From: Sphingopyxis sp. UBA6723
GTDB taxonomy: Bacteria > Pseudomonadota > Alphaproteobacteria > Sphingomonadales > Sphingomonadaceae
Assembly (NCBI RefSeq): GCF_002454115.1
Contig: NZ_DKIH01000014.1
Span: 1-26,791 of the forward strand
DNA: 26,791 bases
Reading direction: 5' to 3'
Shown here: in pieces, positions 16,092 to 22,961 of the stretch
Position numbering within the stretch: the stretch's first letter is position 1
Layout of the letters: each line of letters begins with the position of its first letter
Notes under the pieces: generated by a model
Databases searched by the model: none
What the model was told of the DNA's origin: nothing
Seen by the model: the letters and a program-made list of their open reading frames with translations, nothing else
Position numbers and translations under genes: made by a program

Positions 16092-17105
16092 ATGCCCAAG
16101 TTGAAGGTGCCCGACGCGGCGAGTGTGCCACTGATTGAAGTCGGGATGATGATCTATCCCGACTGCCAGATGGGCATGGTCCACGGCATCACCGACCTGT
16201 TCGACATCGCCGGGCGCTTTGCGGTCCAGCACGACCGCGCGGCGATCCGGGTCAGCCATTGGCGGTTGCAGGACGGCGGGGGTTTTGCCCGCTGCTTTGA
16301 CAGCCATCCGAGCGAACCGGCGGGCAACAGTCCCGCGGTGCTGATTGCGCCGGGTAGCTTGCACAAGCTGCTCGAACCGGGGGAGGTCGAGCCCTATGCC
16401 CGCTGGCTGCTCGACCGCCATGCCCATGGGACGGTGCTGGCGTCGAATTGCGGCGGGACGTTTGCGCTGGCGGCGACCGGGCTGCTGGCGGGGCGGCCGG
16501 CGACGACGCACTGGTTTTTCGCCGCGCAGTTTCGCGAGCGGTTCCCCGACGTGCGGCTGGAGGCCGACCGGATGGTGATCGACGATGGCGACATCGTCAC
16601 CGCGGGCGGGCTGATGGCGTGGACCGACCTGGGGCTGCGGATCGTCGAGCGGTTGCTGGGGCCGACGGTGATGATGGAGACGGCGCGCTTTCTGTTGATC
16701 GATCCCAATGGCCGCGAGCAGAAGAATTACGCCAGCTTTGCCCCCAAACTGACCCATGGCGACGAGGCGATCTTGCGGGTCCAGCACTGGTTGCAGGCCC
16801 GCGGGGTTGGCCCGGTCGCCGTCCCCGCCATGGCCAGCGAGGCGGGGATGGAGGAGCGGACGTTTCAGCGGCGGTTCAAGGCCGCCACCGGCATGACCCC
16901 GGTCGAATATGTCCAGCATCTGCGCGTCGGCAAGGCGCGCGAGCTGCTGGAATTCACCCGCCGCACCGTCGACCAGATCGCGTGGGGCGTCGGATATGAG
17001 GACGCCGCGGCGTTCCGCAAATTGTTCCACCGCATCATCGGCCTGTCACCGCAGGAATATCGCCAGCGGTTCGCGACCCCGCAATCCTTGGCCGAAGTCG
17101 CTTAG
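16092..17105 (+). CDS. GlxA-type AraC-family transcriptional regulator
   Basis: A 337-residue regulator with an N-terminal DJ-1/PfpI-like domain (residues about 14-200) and a C-terminal AraC DNA-binding domain (about 230-330). The nucleophile-elbow position is ASNCGGTFALA with Cys120. The two helix-turn-helix units appear around MASEAGMEERTFQRRFKAATGMTPVEYVQ and DQIAWGVGYEDAAAFRKLFHRIIGLSPQEYR. ATG 16092 is selected because AAGGAG at 16081-16086 lies 5 bases upstream. It is divergent from the alpha/beta hydrolase gene, the usual arrangement for a regulator and its target. The inducer is unknown. Confidence 0.93.
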   Translation: MPKLKVPDAASVPLIEVGMMIYPDCQMGMVHGITDLFDIAGRFAVQHDRAAIRVSHWRLQDGGGFARCFDSHPSEPAGNSPAVLIAPGSLHKLLEPGEVEPYARWLLDRHAHGTVLASNCGGTFALAATGLLAGRPATTHWFFAAQFRERFPDVRLEADRMVIDDGDIVTAGGLMAWTDLGLRIVERLLGPTVMMETARFLLIDPNGREQKNYASFAPKLTHGDEAILRVQHWLQARGVGPVAVPAMASEAGMEERTFQRRFKAATGMTPVEYVQHLRVGKARELLEFTRRTVDQIAWGVGYEDAAAFRKLFHRIIGLSPQEYRQRFATPQSLAEVA

Positions 17106-17114
17106 CGCCGCGCC

Positions 17115-17348
17115 CTAATATCCGCCCTCCGAACCGGGGGCGCGGTAGAAGCGGTGGCGGGTGACGGCGCCATCGATCAGGCTTTTCTTCAGTTTCTTGC
17201 GCATCTTGTCGGCGCCGTCGGGGGAAACGCAGACGAGGCGGGTGCCGCCGTCGGGCAGCGGCTCGATCGCGCTGATGATGACCCCCGCGCTCTTGCACAG
17301 CGCGGTCACCTCGGCCTCGGGCAGGGTGACGTTCATCGCGCGGCTCAT
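17115..17348 (-). CDS. Small basic hypothetical protein (77 aa)
   Basis: A 77-residue protein of unrecognised family. Apparent strands (AGVIISAIEPLP, TRLVCVSP) are followed by a Lys-rich helix (DKMRKKLKKSLI) and a short basic tail. Its ATG overlaps the stop of the DUF2384-like gene (ATGA), so translation is coupled. It occupies the position a toxin gene would take after a DUF2384 antitoxin, but it shows no RES-domain features. Its 3' end lies 9 bases from the convergent regulator gene. Confidence 0.7.
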   Translation of the reverse strand: MSRAMNVTLPEAEVTALCKSAGVIISAIEPLPDGGTRLVCVSPDGADKMRKKLKKSLIDGAVTRHRFYRAPGSEGGY

Positions 17349-17716
17349 GAGGTTTCCGTGCCGGGCGCGAGGGCGCGGATCGCGGCGGCGACCTGCTCAT
17401 AGCCCTCGGCGCTGGCGGTGGCGAGCGCGAGCGGGCGGCCGCCAAGCGCGGCGTTTTCGCTGTTGAGGAATTCGACCGCCGCGTCGCGCCCGCCCATGGT
17501 CAGGAAGGCGAGCTGGCTGATGTCGCCCTGCCGCTTGGCGTCGTCGCGCGCGAGCGGGGTGCGGTTCTTGCGGAAATAATTGTTGGTGCGCGCGCGGGCG
17601 GGCGCGTCGGCATCGCTCGCAGCGTCGGCCCCTGCCGCGGCGCTGGCAGGCTTGGCGGGCGCAGCGACGGGCGCCTTGCGGACGGGGGGATTGACGGGAT
17701 TGGCTCGGCTGTTCAT
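17345..17716 (-). CDS. Hypothetical protein with DUF2384 (Xre/MbcA/ParS)-like C-terminus
   Basis: A 123-residue protein. Residues 1-45 are Ala/Pro-rich and disordered. Residues about 70-118 match the toxin-binding domain of Xre/MbcA/ParS antitoxins by eye: FLTMGGRDAAVEFLNSENAA, then LGGRPLALA, then SAEGYEQVAAAIRAL, which follow the helix - W/F-x-x-x-N - G-x-P-x-x-L - G-x-x-x-V pattern of that domain. There is no N-terminal Xre helix-turn-helix. CAGGAG lies 11 bases before the ATG. It is coupled by a 4-base overlap to the 77-residue gene. Family assignment is an inference from pattern and not from a profile search. Confidence 0.7.
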   Translation of the reverse strand: MNSRANPVNPPVRKAPVAAPAKPASAAAGADAASDADAPARARTNNYFRKNRTPLARDDAKRQGDISQLAFLTMGGRDAAVEFLNSENAALGGRPLALATASAEGYEQVAAAIRALAPGTETS

Positions 17717-17874
17717 CGGGCGCGGCTCCTGTTGGGGTAAGCGGGAGCGCGCAAGTCTCTCAGCCGCGGCGGCTCATGACCATCGGTACCGCGATGATGC
17801 CTATATGGGGGCGGAGCAAGGCGATTGTAAGGCGCCGCCGCCCGCGCCGGATCGGGACCGCGCCCCACCGCCGC
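17717..17874. other. Intergenic region, nothing recognised
   Basis: 158 bases between the HTH-protein gene and the DUF2384-like gene, both on minus. No hairpin with a T-run and no convincing promoter boxes were seen. Open frames on both strands here are Arg-rich shadows. Confidence 0.5.
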
Positions 17875-18846
17875 TCACCCGTGCGCCCGCTGCCCCGGCC
17901 AGGCATCCGTGTCCGCAGTTTCGGCCGCAGCATCATTGGCGGCATCGTGCCGCGCAAAGAAAGCGCGGCGCGCGGCCTCGCCCGCGATCAGCAGCGGGGT
18001 GACCTCGGCCGCGCGCAGCTTTTCGTACACTTCCAGCTCGTCGTCATCGAGCGCGCGGGCATAGGCGCGGTCGCCGAACTGGCCTTCCTCATGCCCCCAA
18101 AAATCGGCGGGCGGCGGGAAGTCGGTACGCCAGTCGTCGGCGTGGTCGTCGTACCACACGGTCATCGCGGCGGCGGCCTGTTCCGGGGTTTCCTCGCTTT
18201 CGCCGTCGTCGCCGAAATCGGTGGAAATCTGCGCAACTTCACTCGCGATTGCGTTGTCCTGCCACAGCGCGGCGAGCGGGTTGGCGCGGTTGTCGCGGCC
18301 GGTCAGCCAGAGCGCGAGCGCGGTGGTAAGCGGGGCGGGCTGGCCGTCTGCGTCGTCCGCTCCGTTTGCATCGTGCGCGGCGGCGGCGTCGAACAGCGAC
18401 AGGAAGCCCGGCCAGTCGCCCGCGATCAGCTGCGCCAGCATATCCTCCCCGGCCTCTGCGGGCGTTTCGACCATCTTGTCGAGCCGCGCGAGCATCGCGA
18501 GACCAAGGCGTGAATCGAGGCGGCGGCGCTTGGCAAAGCTGCGCCCCTCTTCGCGCAGCAGCTCGGCGGTTTCGTCATAGCCCCAGATCGCGCGGTCAAG
18601 CAACTCGTCGACCAGCCGCCCGCGCGCGATCAGCACCGCCGCGGCGCAGCCCAGCTTGAACGCGGCGCCCGCTGCACGGTGCTTGAGCTGATAGACGGCG
18701 GACGGCGACATGCCGACCTTGGCCGCGGCAATTTTGACCGAGCCGGTGGTGGCGAGGCTTTCGAGAAAGTCGCGCTGGAGTTTGGGGGTCCAGTGATAGC
18801 TGGCGGGGGCGGGGAGGAAGGCGGGATAGTCGTCGATGTCATCCAT
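17875..18846 (-). CDS. Hypothetical protein with N-terminal helix-turn-helix
   Basis: A 323-residue soluble acidic protein. Residues about 18-60 look like a homeodomain-type helix-turn-helix: WTPKLQRDFLESLATTGSV, then AAAKVGMSPSAVYQLKHR, similar in layout to small-terminase and transposase DNA-binding domains. The middle carries FAKRRRLDSRLGLAMLARLDKMVE. The C-terminal half is acidic with Ala-rich linkers and has a cluster of Trp/Asp residues (VWYDDHADDWRTDFPP). No phage genes are near. AAAAGGA lies 8 bases before the ATG. It is probably a DNA-binding protein of unknown target; the C-terminal function is not recognised. Confidence 0.75.
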   Translation of the reverse strand: MDDIDDYPAFLPAPASYHWTPKLQRDFLESLATTGSVKIAAAKVGMSPSAVYQLKHRAAGAAFKLGCAAAVLIARGRLVDELLDRAIWGYDETAELLREEGRSFAKRRRLDSRLGLAMLARLDKMVETPAEAGEDMLAQLIAGDWPGFLSLFDAAAAHDANGADDADGQPAPLTTALALWLTGRDNRANPLAALWQDNAIASEVAQISTDFGDDGESEETPEQAAAAMTVWYDDHADDWRTDFPPPADFWGHEEGQFGDRAYARALDDDELEVYEKLRAAEVTPLLIAGEAARRAFFARHDAANDAAAETADTDAWPGQRAHG

Positions 18847-19167
18847 TGATTCGTCCTTTTCGGTTGGTGGAACCGAAGGAGTGAACCATATGAGTTAAAT
18901 GTAGGAAAGAGAAAATCGGTCAGGTCGCGAGTTATCATGTTCTTTAGAAGAAATTCGCGATAGCATGGTTTAAAGGCAAGAGTTGCGCGGTCGCCTTGTC
19001 GCGTATCGGTGGCAAGCGCCTTACCGATCCGGACTGACGCGATCGCCGCCTGATTGGTTTTTGAGGCGCCACGCCAGATTGGCGAGCGTCGCAAGCGCTG
19101 GTCTCGTCCGTGAACGGACGGGGAACAACGACTCGACTTTTTCGATATTTTGTGCTACAGAACCCAG

Positions 19168-19195
19168 CTGGGGCAGCCCGCATGGACTGCCCCAG
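19168..19195 (+). terminator. Perfect 9-bp hairpin followed by TTTTG
   Basis: CTGGGGCAG / CTGCCCCAG with a 10-base loop is followed on the plus strand by TTTTGAG, the layout of an intrinsic terminator. No plus-strand gene ends just upstream. A weak promoter-like pair (TCGACT, 17 bases, TACAGA) lies immediately before it, so it may end a very short transcript or be a relic. Confidence 0.4.
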
Positions 19196-19265
19196 TTTTG
19201 AGTTCGGCAATATCCTTGGAAAGACCGCCGGACCCAAGATGGACGAAGCGTGTGGTGCCTCGAAC

Positions 19266-19294
19266 TTGACAATTTTGGATGCCACATTTTTAGC
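19266..19294 (+). promoter_or_regulatory. Likely promoter of the 105-residue gene
   Basis: A perfect TTGACA (19266-19271) is followed after 17 bases by TTTAGC (19289-19294), which would start transcription about 30 bases before the ATG at 19333. The -10 box is weak. Confidence 0.5.
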
Positions 19295-19308
19295 CATTTT
19301 GCAAGGTC

Positions 19309-19326
19309 TCTCCGCTTTGACGGAGG
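19309..19326 (+). promoter_or_regulatory. Hairpin that buries the ribosome binding site
   Basis: TCTCCG (19309-19314) pairs with CGGAGG (19321-19326) across a 6-base loop, ending in one G-U pair. The full ribosome site GGAGG (19322-19326, 6 bases before the ATG) is in the stem. This could limit translation initiation, for example in a temperature-dependent way. Confidence 0.45.
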
Positions 19327-19332
19327 CCTATC

Positions 19333-19650
19333 ATGGCTTATGAATACGCAGTAAGTTTTGAGATTAAGTCGGATACCACCTATTCGGAACGGTATCAGAG
19401 CTTCATGGACGAGATTCGCAACACGCCAGGCGAGCCGTATTTGTGGTCAGAAACAACATCTTTCGTTTTGTTGACATCAAACGAAAAGATCGACGATCTC
19501 GAACATCGGCTCTACTATAATTCCAAACTCAATTCAGCCAAAGATAAGCTGCTAGTGATCGATCATCACAGCGGTGTGGCTGTCGCGCGAGGGCCGTTCG
19601 AATATCCCGCAACGCTAAAAAGTCACTTTAAGAGCTGCGTCGTGAAATAA
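19333..19650 (+). CDS. Hypothetical small protein, possibly Cas2/SinR-like fold
   Basis: A 105-residue protein with lower GC and more varied codons than its neighbours. It has no signal peptide or membrane helix. The order is strand (YEYAVSFEIKS), helix (SERYQSFMDEIRN), strand with aromatic and Ser/Thr (YLWSETTSFVLLTS), helix (IDDLEHRLYYNSKL), then KDKLLVIDH and a short strand. That order recalls small ferredoxin-like proteins of the Cas2/SinR/VapD type, where a second strand reads W..T.WI/V.. and a DKLLVI segment follows. This is a by-eye resemblance and no catalytic Asp at the first strand is evident. The start is fixed by GGAGG at 19322-19326. Confidence 0.7.
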   Translation: MAYEYAVSFEIKSDTTYSERYQSFMDEIRNTPGEPYLWSETTSFVLLTSNEKIDDLEHRLYYNSKLNSAKDKLLVIDHHSGVAVARGPFEYPATLKSHFKSCVVK

Positions 19651-19895
19651 CGCTGGTGGACTTGGACCGGAACGCGCAACCAGCTGCAAAGGCCATAACG
19701 GCCCTAAGCCTACGCGCGCTCTGGTCCTTTTCCCGCGCCACCTCGTATCGCCATCGTTTGAATCCTTTTTGGACTTGTGCGGCGTCGGTGGCTTCGCCAG
19801 CATTCGGCGAAGCGTCTCTAGCTCATTTTGATCGGTGTCAGTAATGCAACACGTTCGTCAATTCTTTGCCCGCAACGCGGTCAGGTGCATCTGAG

Positions 19896-20381
19896 ATGCA
19901 GGAACCGCTGACTAGCGAGCATGCGCAAATTAGCACCCTCGGCACCGTTCTTGCATTCTGGAACAATGTCGAACTGGTCATGGAGATGGTCATAAAGCAA
20001 GAACTTGGCCTGACAACAGAACAAGCTTGTATCGTTTGCGGTGCCCTAGGGGGAGGGGCGAAGCTGGCAATGCTGTCTTCCCTCGTCGCAGAAAAAGGCC
20101 ACCGCCAATCGTTTGTCCAAGCAATACGAGACTTTCAAGGCATGGTTGGACGCAACGCGTTAGCGCACGGGTTTATGACAATCCACGGCCCAAGCGGGGA
20201 CTACGAAATCGTAAGCCGTGACGTGAAAAACAAACTGTCAGTTAGGCGGAGGCGATTGGTCGACTACTACACAGATGACTTTGTACCGGCGTACGAAAAG
20301 GCGATTACGGAAAGCGGGTTCAGTGAGAACGAGATGTACGATTATGGCCGAGAGATTGCAGCGCTCGCACCAGATCCTTAA
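19896..20381 (+). CDS. Hypothetical protein with RX4H motif, possibly HEPN-like
   Basis: A 161-residue largely helical protein. An N-terminal helix LGTVLAFWNNVELVMEMVI is followed by a second long helix, and then by VGRNALAHGFMT, in which Arg86-N-A-L-A-His91 fits the RX4-6H active-site motif of HEPN ribonucleases and of the wider set of MAE_28990/RiboL-like helical proteins that carry an R..LAHG segment. A C-terminal helix contains RRRRLVDYY. ATG 19896 is preferred to the TTG at 19866. After the TAA stop the same frame stays open for 34 more codons. Composition is AT-richer than flanking genes. HEPN is an inference; many proteins with R..LAHG have no shown RNase activity. Confidence 0.65.
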   Translation: MQEPLTSEHAQISTLGTVLAFWNNVELVMEMVIKQELGLTTEQACIVCGALGGGAKLAMLSSLVAEKGHRQSFVQAIRDFQGMVGRNALAHGFMTIHGPSGDYEIVSRDVKNKLSVRRRRLVDYYTDDFVPAYEKAITESGFSENEMYDYGREIAALAPDP

Positions 20382-20593
20382 TCCCGGGCTCAGCGCCTTG
20401 AGCATCAGCTTCGAGAACTTTTGAAAGATCATCGAATAAATATTGGACGTCAGTTCTTTAAAGTGAAATATCAAAAAATTCATTAGGCGGTGGAAGCGGT
20501 TATCGGCCTCTTAGAAGCTAGAATTGAGTAGCAGGATTAAGTATCAACTCCCTTCGTCGTCGGCAAAGTGGCCCGCACTCTTTCCTTCTCATC

Positions 20594-20655
20594 GCGCCCC
20601 TCCGTCAGTCCTTCGGACTGCCACCTCCCCATGGCCTTCGGGCACAGGGAGGATT
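20594..20655. repeat. Half copy of the type D repeat, next to the GNAT stop codon
   Basis: The segment beginning GCCCCTCCGTCAGTCC and ending CACAGGGAGGATT matches the right half of the large palindrome at 25319-25459 (GCCCCTCCGTCAGCGC...CACAGGGAGGATT). It ends 2 bases from the GNAT stop codon. Internal sub-palindromes AGTCCttcgGGACT and GCCTTCGGGC-like loops are present. The rest of 20382-20593 shows no gene apart from the in-frame tail after the HEPN-like gene. Confidence 0.8.
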
Positions 20656-20657
20656 GG

Positions 20658-21197
20658 TTAGCTGATCAGGTGCTTCCCCATACGGATGAGGGGGACGGTG
20701 GCGCCATTCGGACCCGGCGCTTCGACATGCTCGATCGGGGTGTAGCCGCAGGCGCAGTAGAGGGGTTCGCCGGATAGGGTGGCCATCAGCTCGGTGCGGG
20801 TGAAGCCGGCCTGCTGTGCGGCGGCTTCGCAGAGCGCCATCACCATGCGGCCGACGCCCTGCCTTGCAAAGGCGGGGTGGGTGTACATGGCGCGGATGCG
20901 CGCGGCGTCGGTGGCGGGGTTGAGCGGGGCCGGGTCGCGCAGGGCGGCGGCGTGGTCGCCGCCGTAGAGCGTCGCGCGATGTGACCAGCCGCCGCAGCCC
21001 GCGATCTGACCCTCCGCCTCGATGACGAAATAGGTGCCGTCGGCGATCAGCTGGGTATCGAGGCCCATGACGGCGTGGCTGGCGGCGATCTGCGCGTCGT
21101 CGAGGAAGCCCTTTTGCAGTTCGGCGATCGCGAGCGCCATCACCGCGCGCAGCGCGTCGAGGTCCGACGGCTGCGCGAGGCGGTGGCGGAGCGTCAT
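20658..21197 (-). CDS. GNAT-family N-acetyltransferase
   Basis: A 179-residue acetyl-CoA-dependent acetyltransferase. The acetyl-CoA loop is ARQGVGRMVMALCE (R112-Q-G-V-G-R), preceded by the strand IRAMYTHPAF. A C-terminal GEPLYCACGYTPIEH segment is the usual last part of motif B (the GFxxxG-type position). The substrate is unknown. It begins 7 bases after the leuA stop on the same strand, so it is probably the second gene of the leucine-regulated transcript. Confidence 0.9.
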   Translation of the reverse strand: MTLRHRLAQPSDLDALRAVMALAIAELQKGFLDDAQIAASHAVMGLDTQLIADGTYFVIEAEGQIAGCGGWSHRATLYGGDHAAALRDPAPLNPATDAARIRAMYTHPAFARQGVGRMVMALCEAAAQQAGFTRTELMATLSGEPLYCACGYTPIEHVEAPGPNGATVPLIRMGKHLIS

Positions 21198-21204
21198 CGC
21201 GACG

Positions 21205-22869
21205 TCAGGCGCCGTTGGCGGCGCTCAGGATCGCGCGCACGCTGGCGGTTGCGACGTCGGTGTCGAGGCCGCAGCCGAAGACGCTTTTGCCGTCGGGGGT
21301 GCGGCATTCGACATAGGCGGCGGCTTGCGCGGTGCTGCCCTGGCCGATCGCGTGTTCGCTGTAATCGACGATGTCCATGACCGGGCCGCCGGATTCGGCG
21401 AGCGCGGCGATGACGCTGCTCATCAGGCCGTTACCGCGGCCGCTGACGCTGCGCGGGGCGCCGTCGATGGTGAGCTTGCCGGCGAAGATGCGGTCGGTGC
21501 CGGCATGGCTTTCGGACCAGTCGACGAGCTGGAAGCGCTTGGCCTCGACCTTGAGATAGGCGGTTTCGAAGGCGCCCCAGATGTCGTCGGCGGTCAGTTC
21601 GCGGCTGGTCTCGTCCGCCAGCGCCTGCACGACATGGCTGAAGCTGGCCTGCATCTTCTTGGGCAGTTTCAGTCCCTTGTCCTGTTCGAGCACCCAGGCG
21701 ACGCCGCCCTTGCCCGACTGGCTGTTGACGCGGATCACCGCTTCATAGCTGCGGCCGAGGTCGGCGGGGTCGATGGGCAGATAAGGGACTTCCCAGCGTT
21801 CGTCATTCTGGCGCTCGCGCGCGGCGAAGCCCTTCTTGATCGCGTCCTGATGGCTGCCCGAAAAGGCGGTATAGACCAGCTCGCCGCCATAGGGATGGCG
21901 CGGGTGGACGGGGAGCTGGTTGCAATATTCGACCGTCGCGATGACGTCGTCGATGTTCGAAAAGTCGAGTTCGGGGTCGATCCCCTGTGTGTACATGTTG
22001 AGCGCGATGGTGACGAGGCAGGTGTTGCCGGTGCGCTCGCCATTGCCGAACAGGCAGCCCTCGACACGGTCGGCGCCCGCGAGCAGGCCGAGTTCGGCGG
22101 CGGCGACGCCAGTGCCGCGGTCGTTGTGGGTGTGGAGCGAGATGATCGCGCGGTCGCGGCCGGGCAGATTCTTGCAGAAATATTCGATCTGGTCGGCGTA
22201 GATGTTGGCGGTCGATGCCTCGACCGTGGCGGGCAGGTTGAGGATGATCGGCTTGTCGGTGGTGGGCTGGAGGATGTCCATCACCGCGGCGCAGCACTCG
22301 ATGCTGAAATCGAGTTCGGCGGTCGAGAAGGTTTCGGGGCTGTATTGAAAGCGCCAGTCGGTGCCGGGAAGGCGCGCGGCATTGTCGCGCAATTGCTTCG
22401 CGCCCTCGATCGCGATCGCCTTGATTTCGGGCATTTCCATGCCGAACACGATGCGGCGCCAGGCGGGGCTGACCGCGTTATAGACATGGACGATCGCGGT
22501 CTTGGCGCCGGCGAGGCTGTCGAAGCTGGTGCGGATGAGGTCGGCGCGGCTTTGGGTGAGCACCTGCGGGGTGACGTCGTCGGGGATGCGTCCCTGCTGG
22601 ACAAGGCCCGAGATGAAGTCGAACTCGGTCGCGCCGGCGCTGGGGAAGCCGACTTCGATCTCTTTCAGGCCGATGCGGCAGAGGAGGTCGAAGAAGCGCG
22701 CTTTCTTTTCGGCGTCCATTGGGTCGATCAGCGCCTGATTGCCGTCGCGCATGTCGGTGGACAGCCAGATCGGCGCGGCGGTGGTGACGCGGGTGGGCCA
22801 TTCGCGGTGGGCGAGCGGAACTTGCGGAAAGGCGCTGTACTTGACCGAAGGGTCGCGGAGCATGGTCAT
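21205..22869 (-). CDS. leuA: 2-isopropylmalate synthase
   Basis: A 554-residue enzyme that condenses acetyl-CoA with 2-oxoisovalerate, the first committed step of leucine synthesis. The HMGL-like TIM barrel begins with LSTDMRDGNQALIDPM (metal and substrate binding) and contains LHTHNDRGTG (metal-binding His pair) and GCLFGNGERTGN. The C-terminal regulatory domain (about residues 430-554) carries the glycine-rich and Ala-rich elements that bind leucine, for example SGRGNGLMSSV. The length fits the longer LeuA class. The ribosome site is weak (AGAAGA). Upstream is a leader peptide with four consecutive Leu codons, which suggests attenuation in addition to feedback inhibition. Confidence 0.97.
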   Translation of the reverse strand: MTMLRDPSVKYSAFPQVPLAHREWPTRVTTAAPIWLSTDMRDGNQALIDPMDAEKKARFFDLLCRIGLKEIEVGFPSAGATEFDFISGLVQQGRIPDDVTPQVLTQSRADLIRTSFDSLAGAKTAIVHVYNAVSPAWRRIVFGMEMPEIKAIAIEGAKQLRDNAARLPGTDWRFQYSPETFSTAELDFSIECCAAVMDILQPTTDKPIILNLPATVEASTANIYADQIEYFCKNLPGRDRAIISLHTHNDRGTGVAAAELGLLAGADRVEGCLFGNGERTGNTCLVTIALNMYTQGIDPELDFSNIDDVIATVEYCNQLPVHPRHPYGGELVYTAFSGSHQDAIKKGFAARERQNDERWEVPYLPIDPADLGRSYEAVIRVNSQSGKGGVAWVLEQDKGLKLPKKMQASFSHVVQALADETSRELTADDIWGAFETAYLKVEAKRFQLVDWSESHAGTDRIFAGKLTIDGAPRSVSGRGNGLMSSVIAALAESGGPVMDIVDYSEHAIGQGSTAQAAAYVECRTPDGKSVFGCGLDTDVATASVRAILSAANGA

Positions 22870-22912
22870 GGGATGGTCTTCTGCTGGTCGGTTGCGAATA
22901 TGTCGATCGGAC

Positions 22913-22961
22913 CCTTGAGCGGGTGGCCGCGACTAACGCGCAGCCAGTGTCACGCCCAAGG
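22913..22961 (-). promoter_or_regulatory. Alternative RNA pairings of the leuA attenuator
   Basis: On the minus strand CCTTGGGCG at 22953-22961 (end of the leader peptide) can pair with CGCTCAAGG at 22913-22921 over 9 bp with one G-U. It can instead fold back within CACGCCCTTGGGCGTG. A 7-bp hairpin GGCTGCG / CGCGGCC at 22925-22945 lies between, and GCGACT/AGTCGC can also pair. These mutually exclusive forms are what an attenuator needs, but no U-run follows, so the termination step is not evident. Confidence 0.5.

Larger units (their letters stand above)
18847..19332. other. AT-richer intergenic region at the left edge of an accessory islet
   Basis: 486 bases without a convincing gene. Overlapping open frames in several frames have no consistent start site or protein-like composition. 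The region contains a strong palindrome at 19168-19195 and a promoter-like pair at 19266-19294 serving the next gene. Base composition falls clearly compared with the flanking genes. Confidence 0.6.

Noticed and set aside
15966..17030. The 355-codon upstream extension of the alpha/beta hydrolase frame
   Set aside because: It runs antisense through the GlxA-type regulator, and a ribosome site and the family start at 15965 define the real gene.
17760..17957. A 65-codon minus-strand frame between the HTH gene and the DUF2384-like gene
   Set aside because: It is Arg-rich, overlaps the HTH gene end in another frame and has no ribosome site.
18944..19297. A 117-codon minus-strand frame in the islet edge
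   Set aside because: It has no ribosome site or known motif, overlaps several competing frames and crosses the strong hairpin at 19168-19195.
19651..19895. Extra gene between the two islet genes
   Set aside because: The 62-codon frame here has no start signal or conserved pattern; I see nothing else in the interval.
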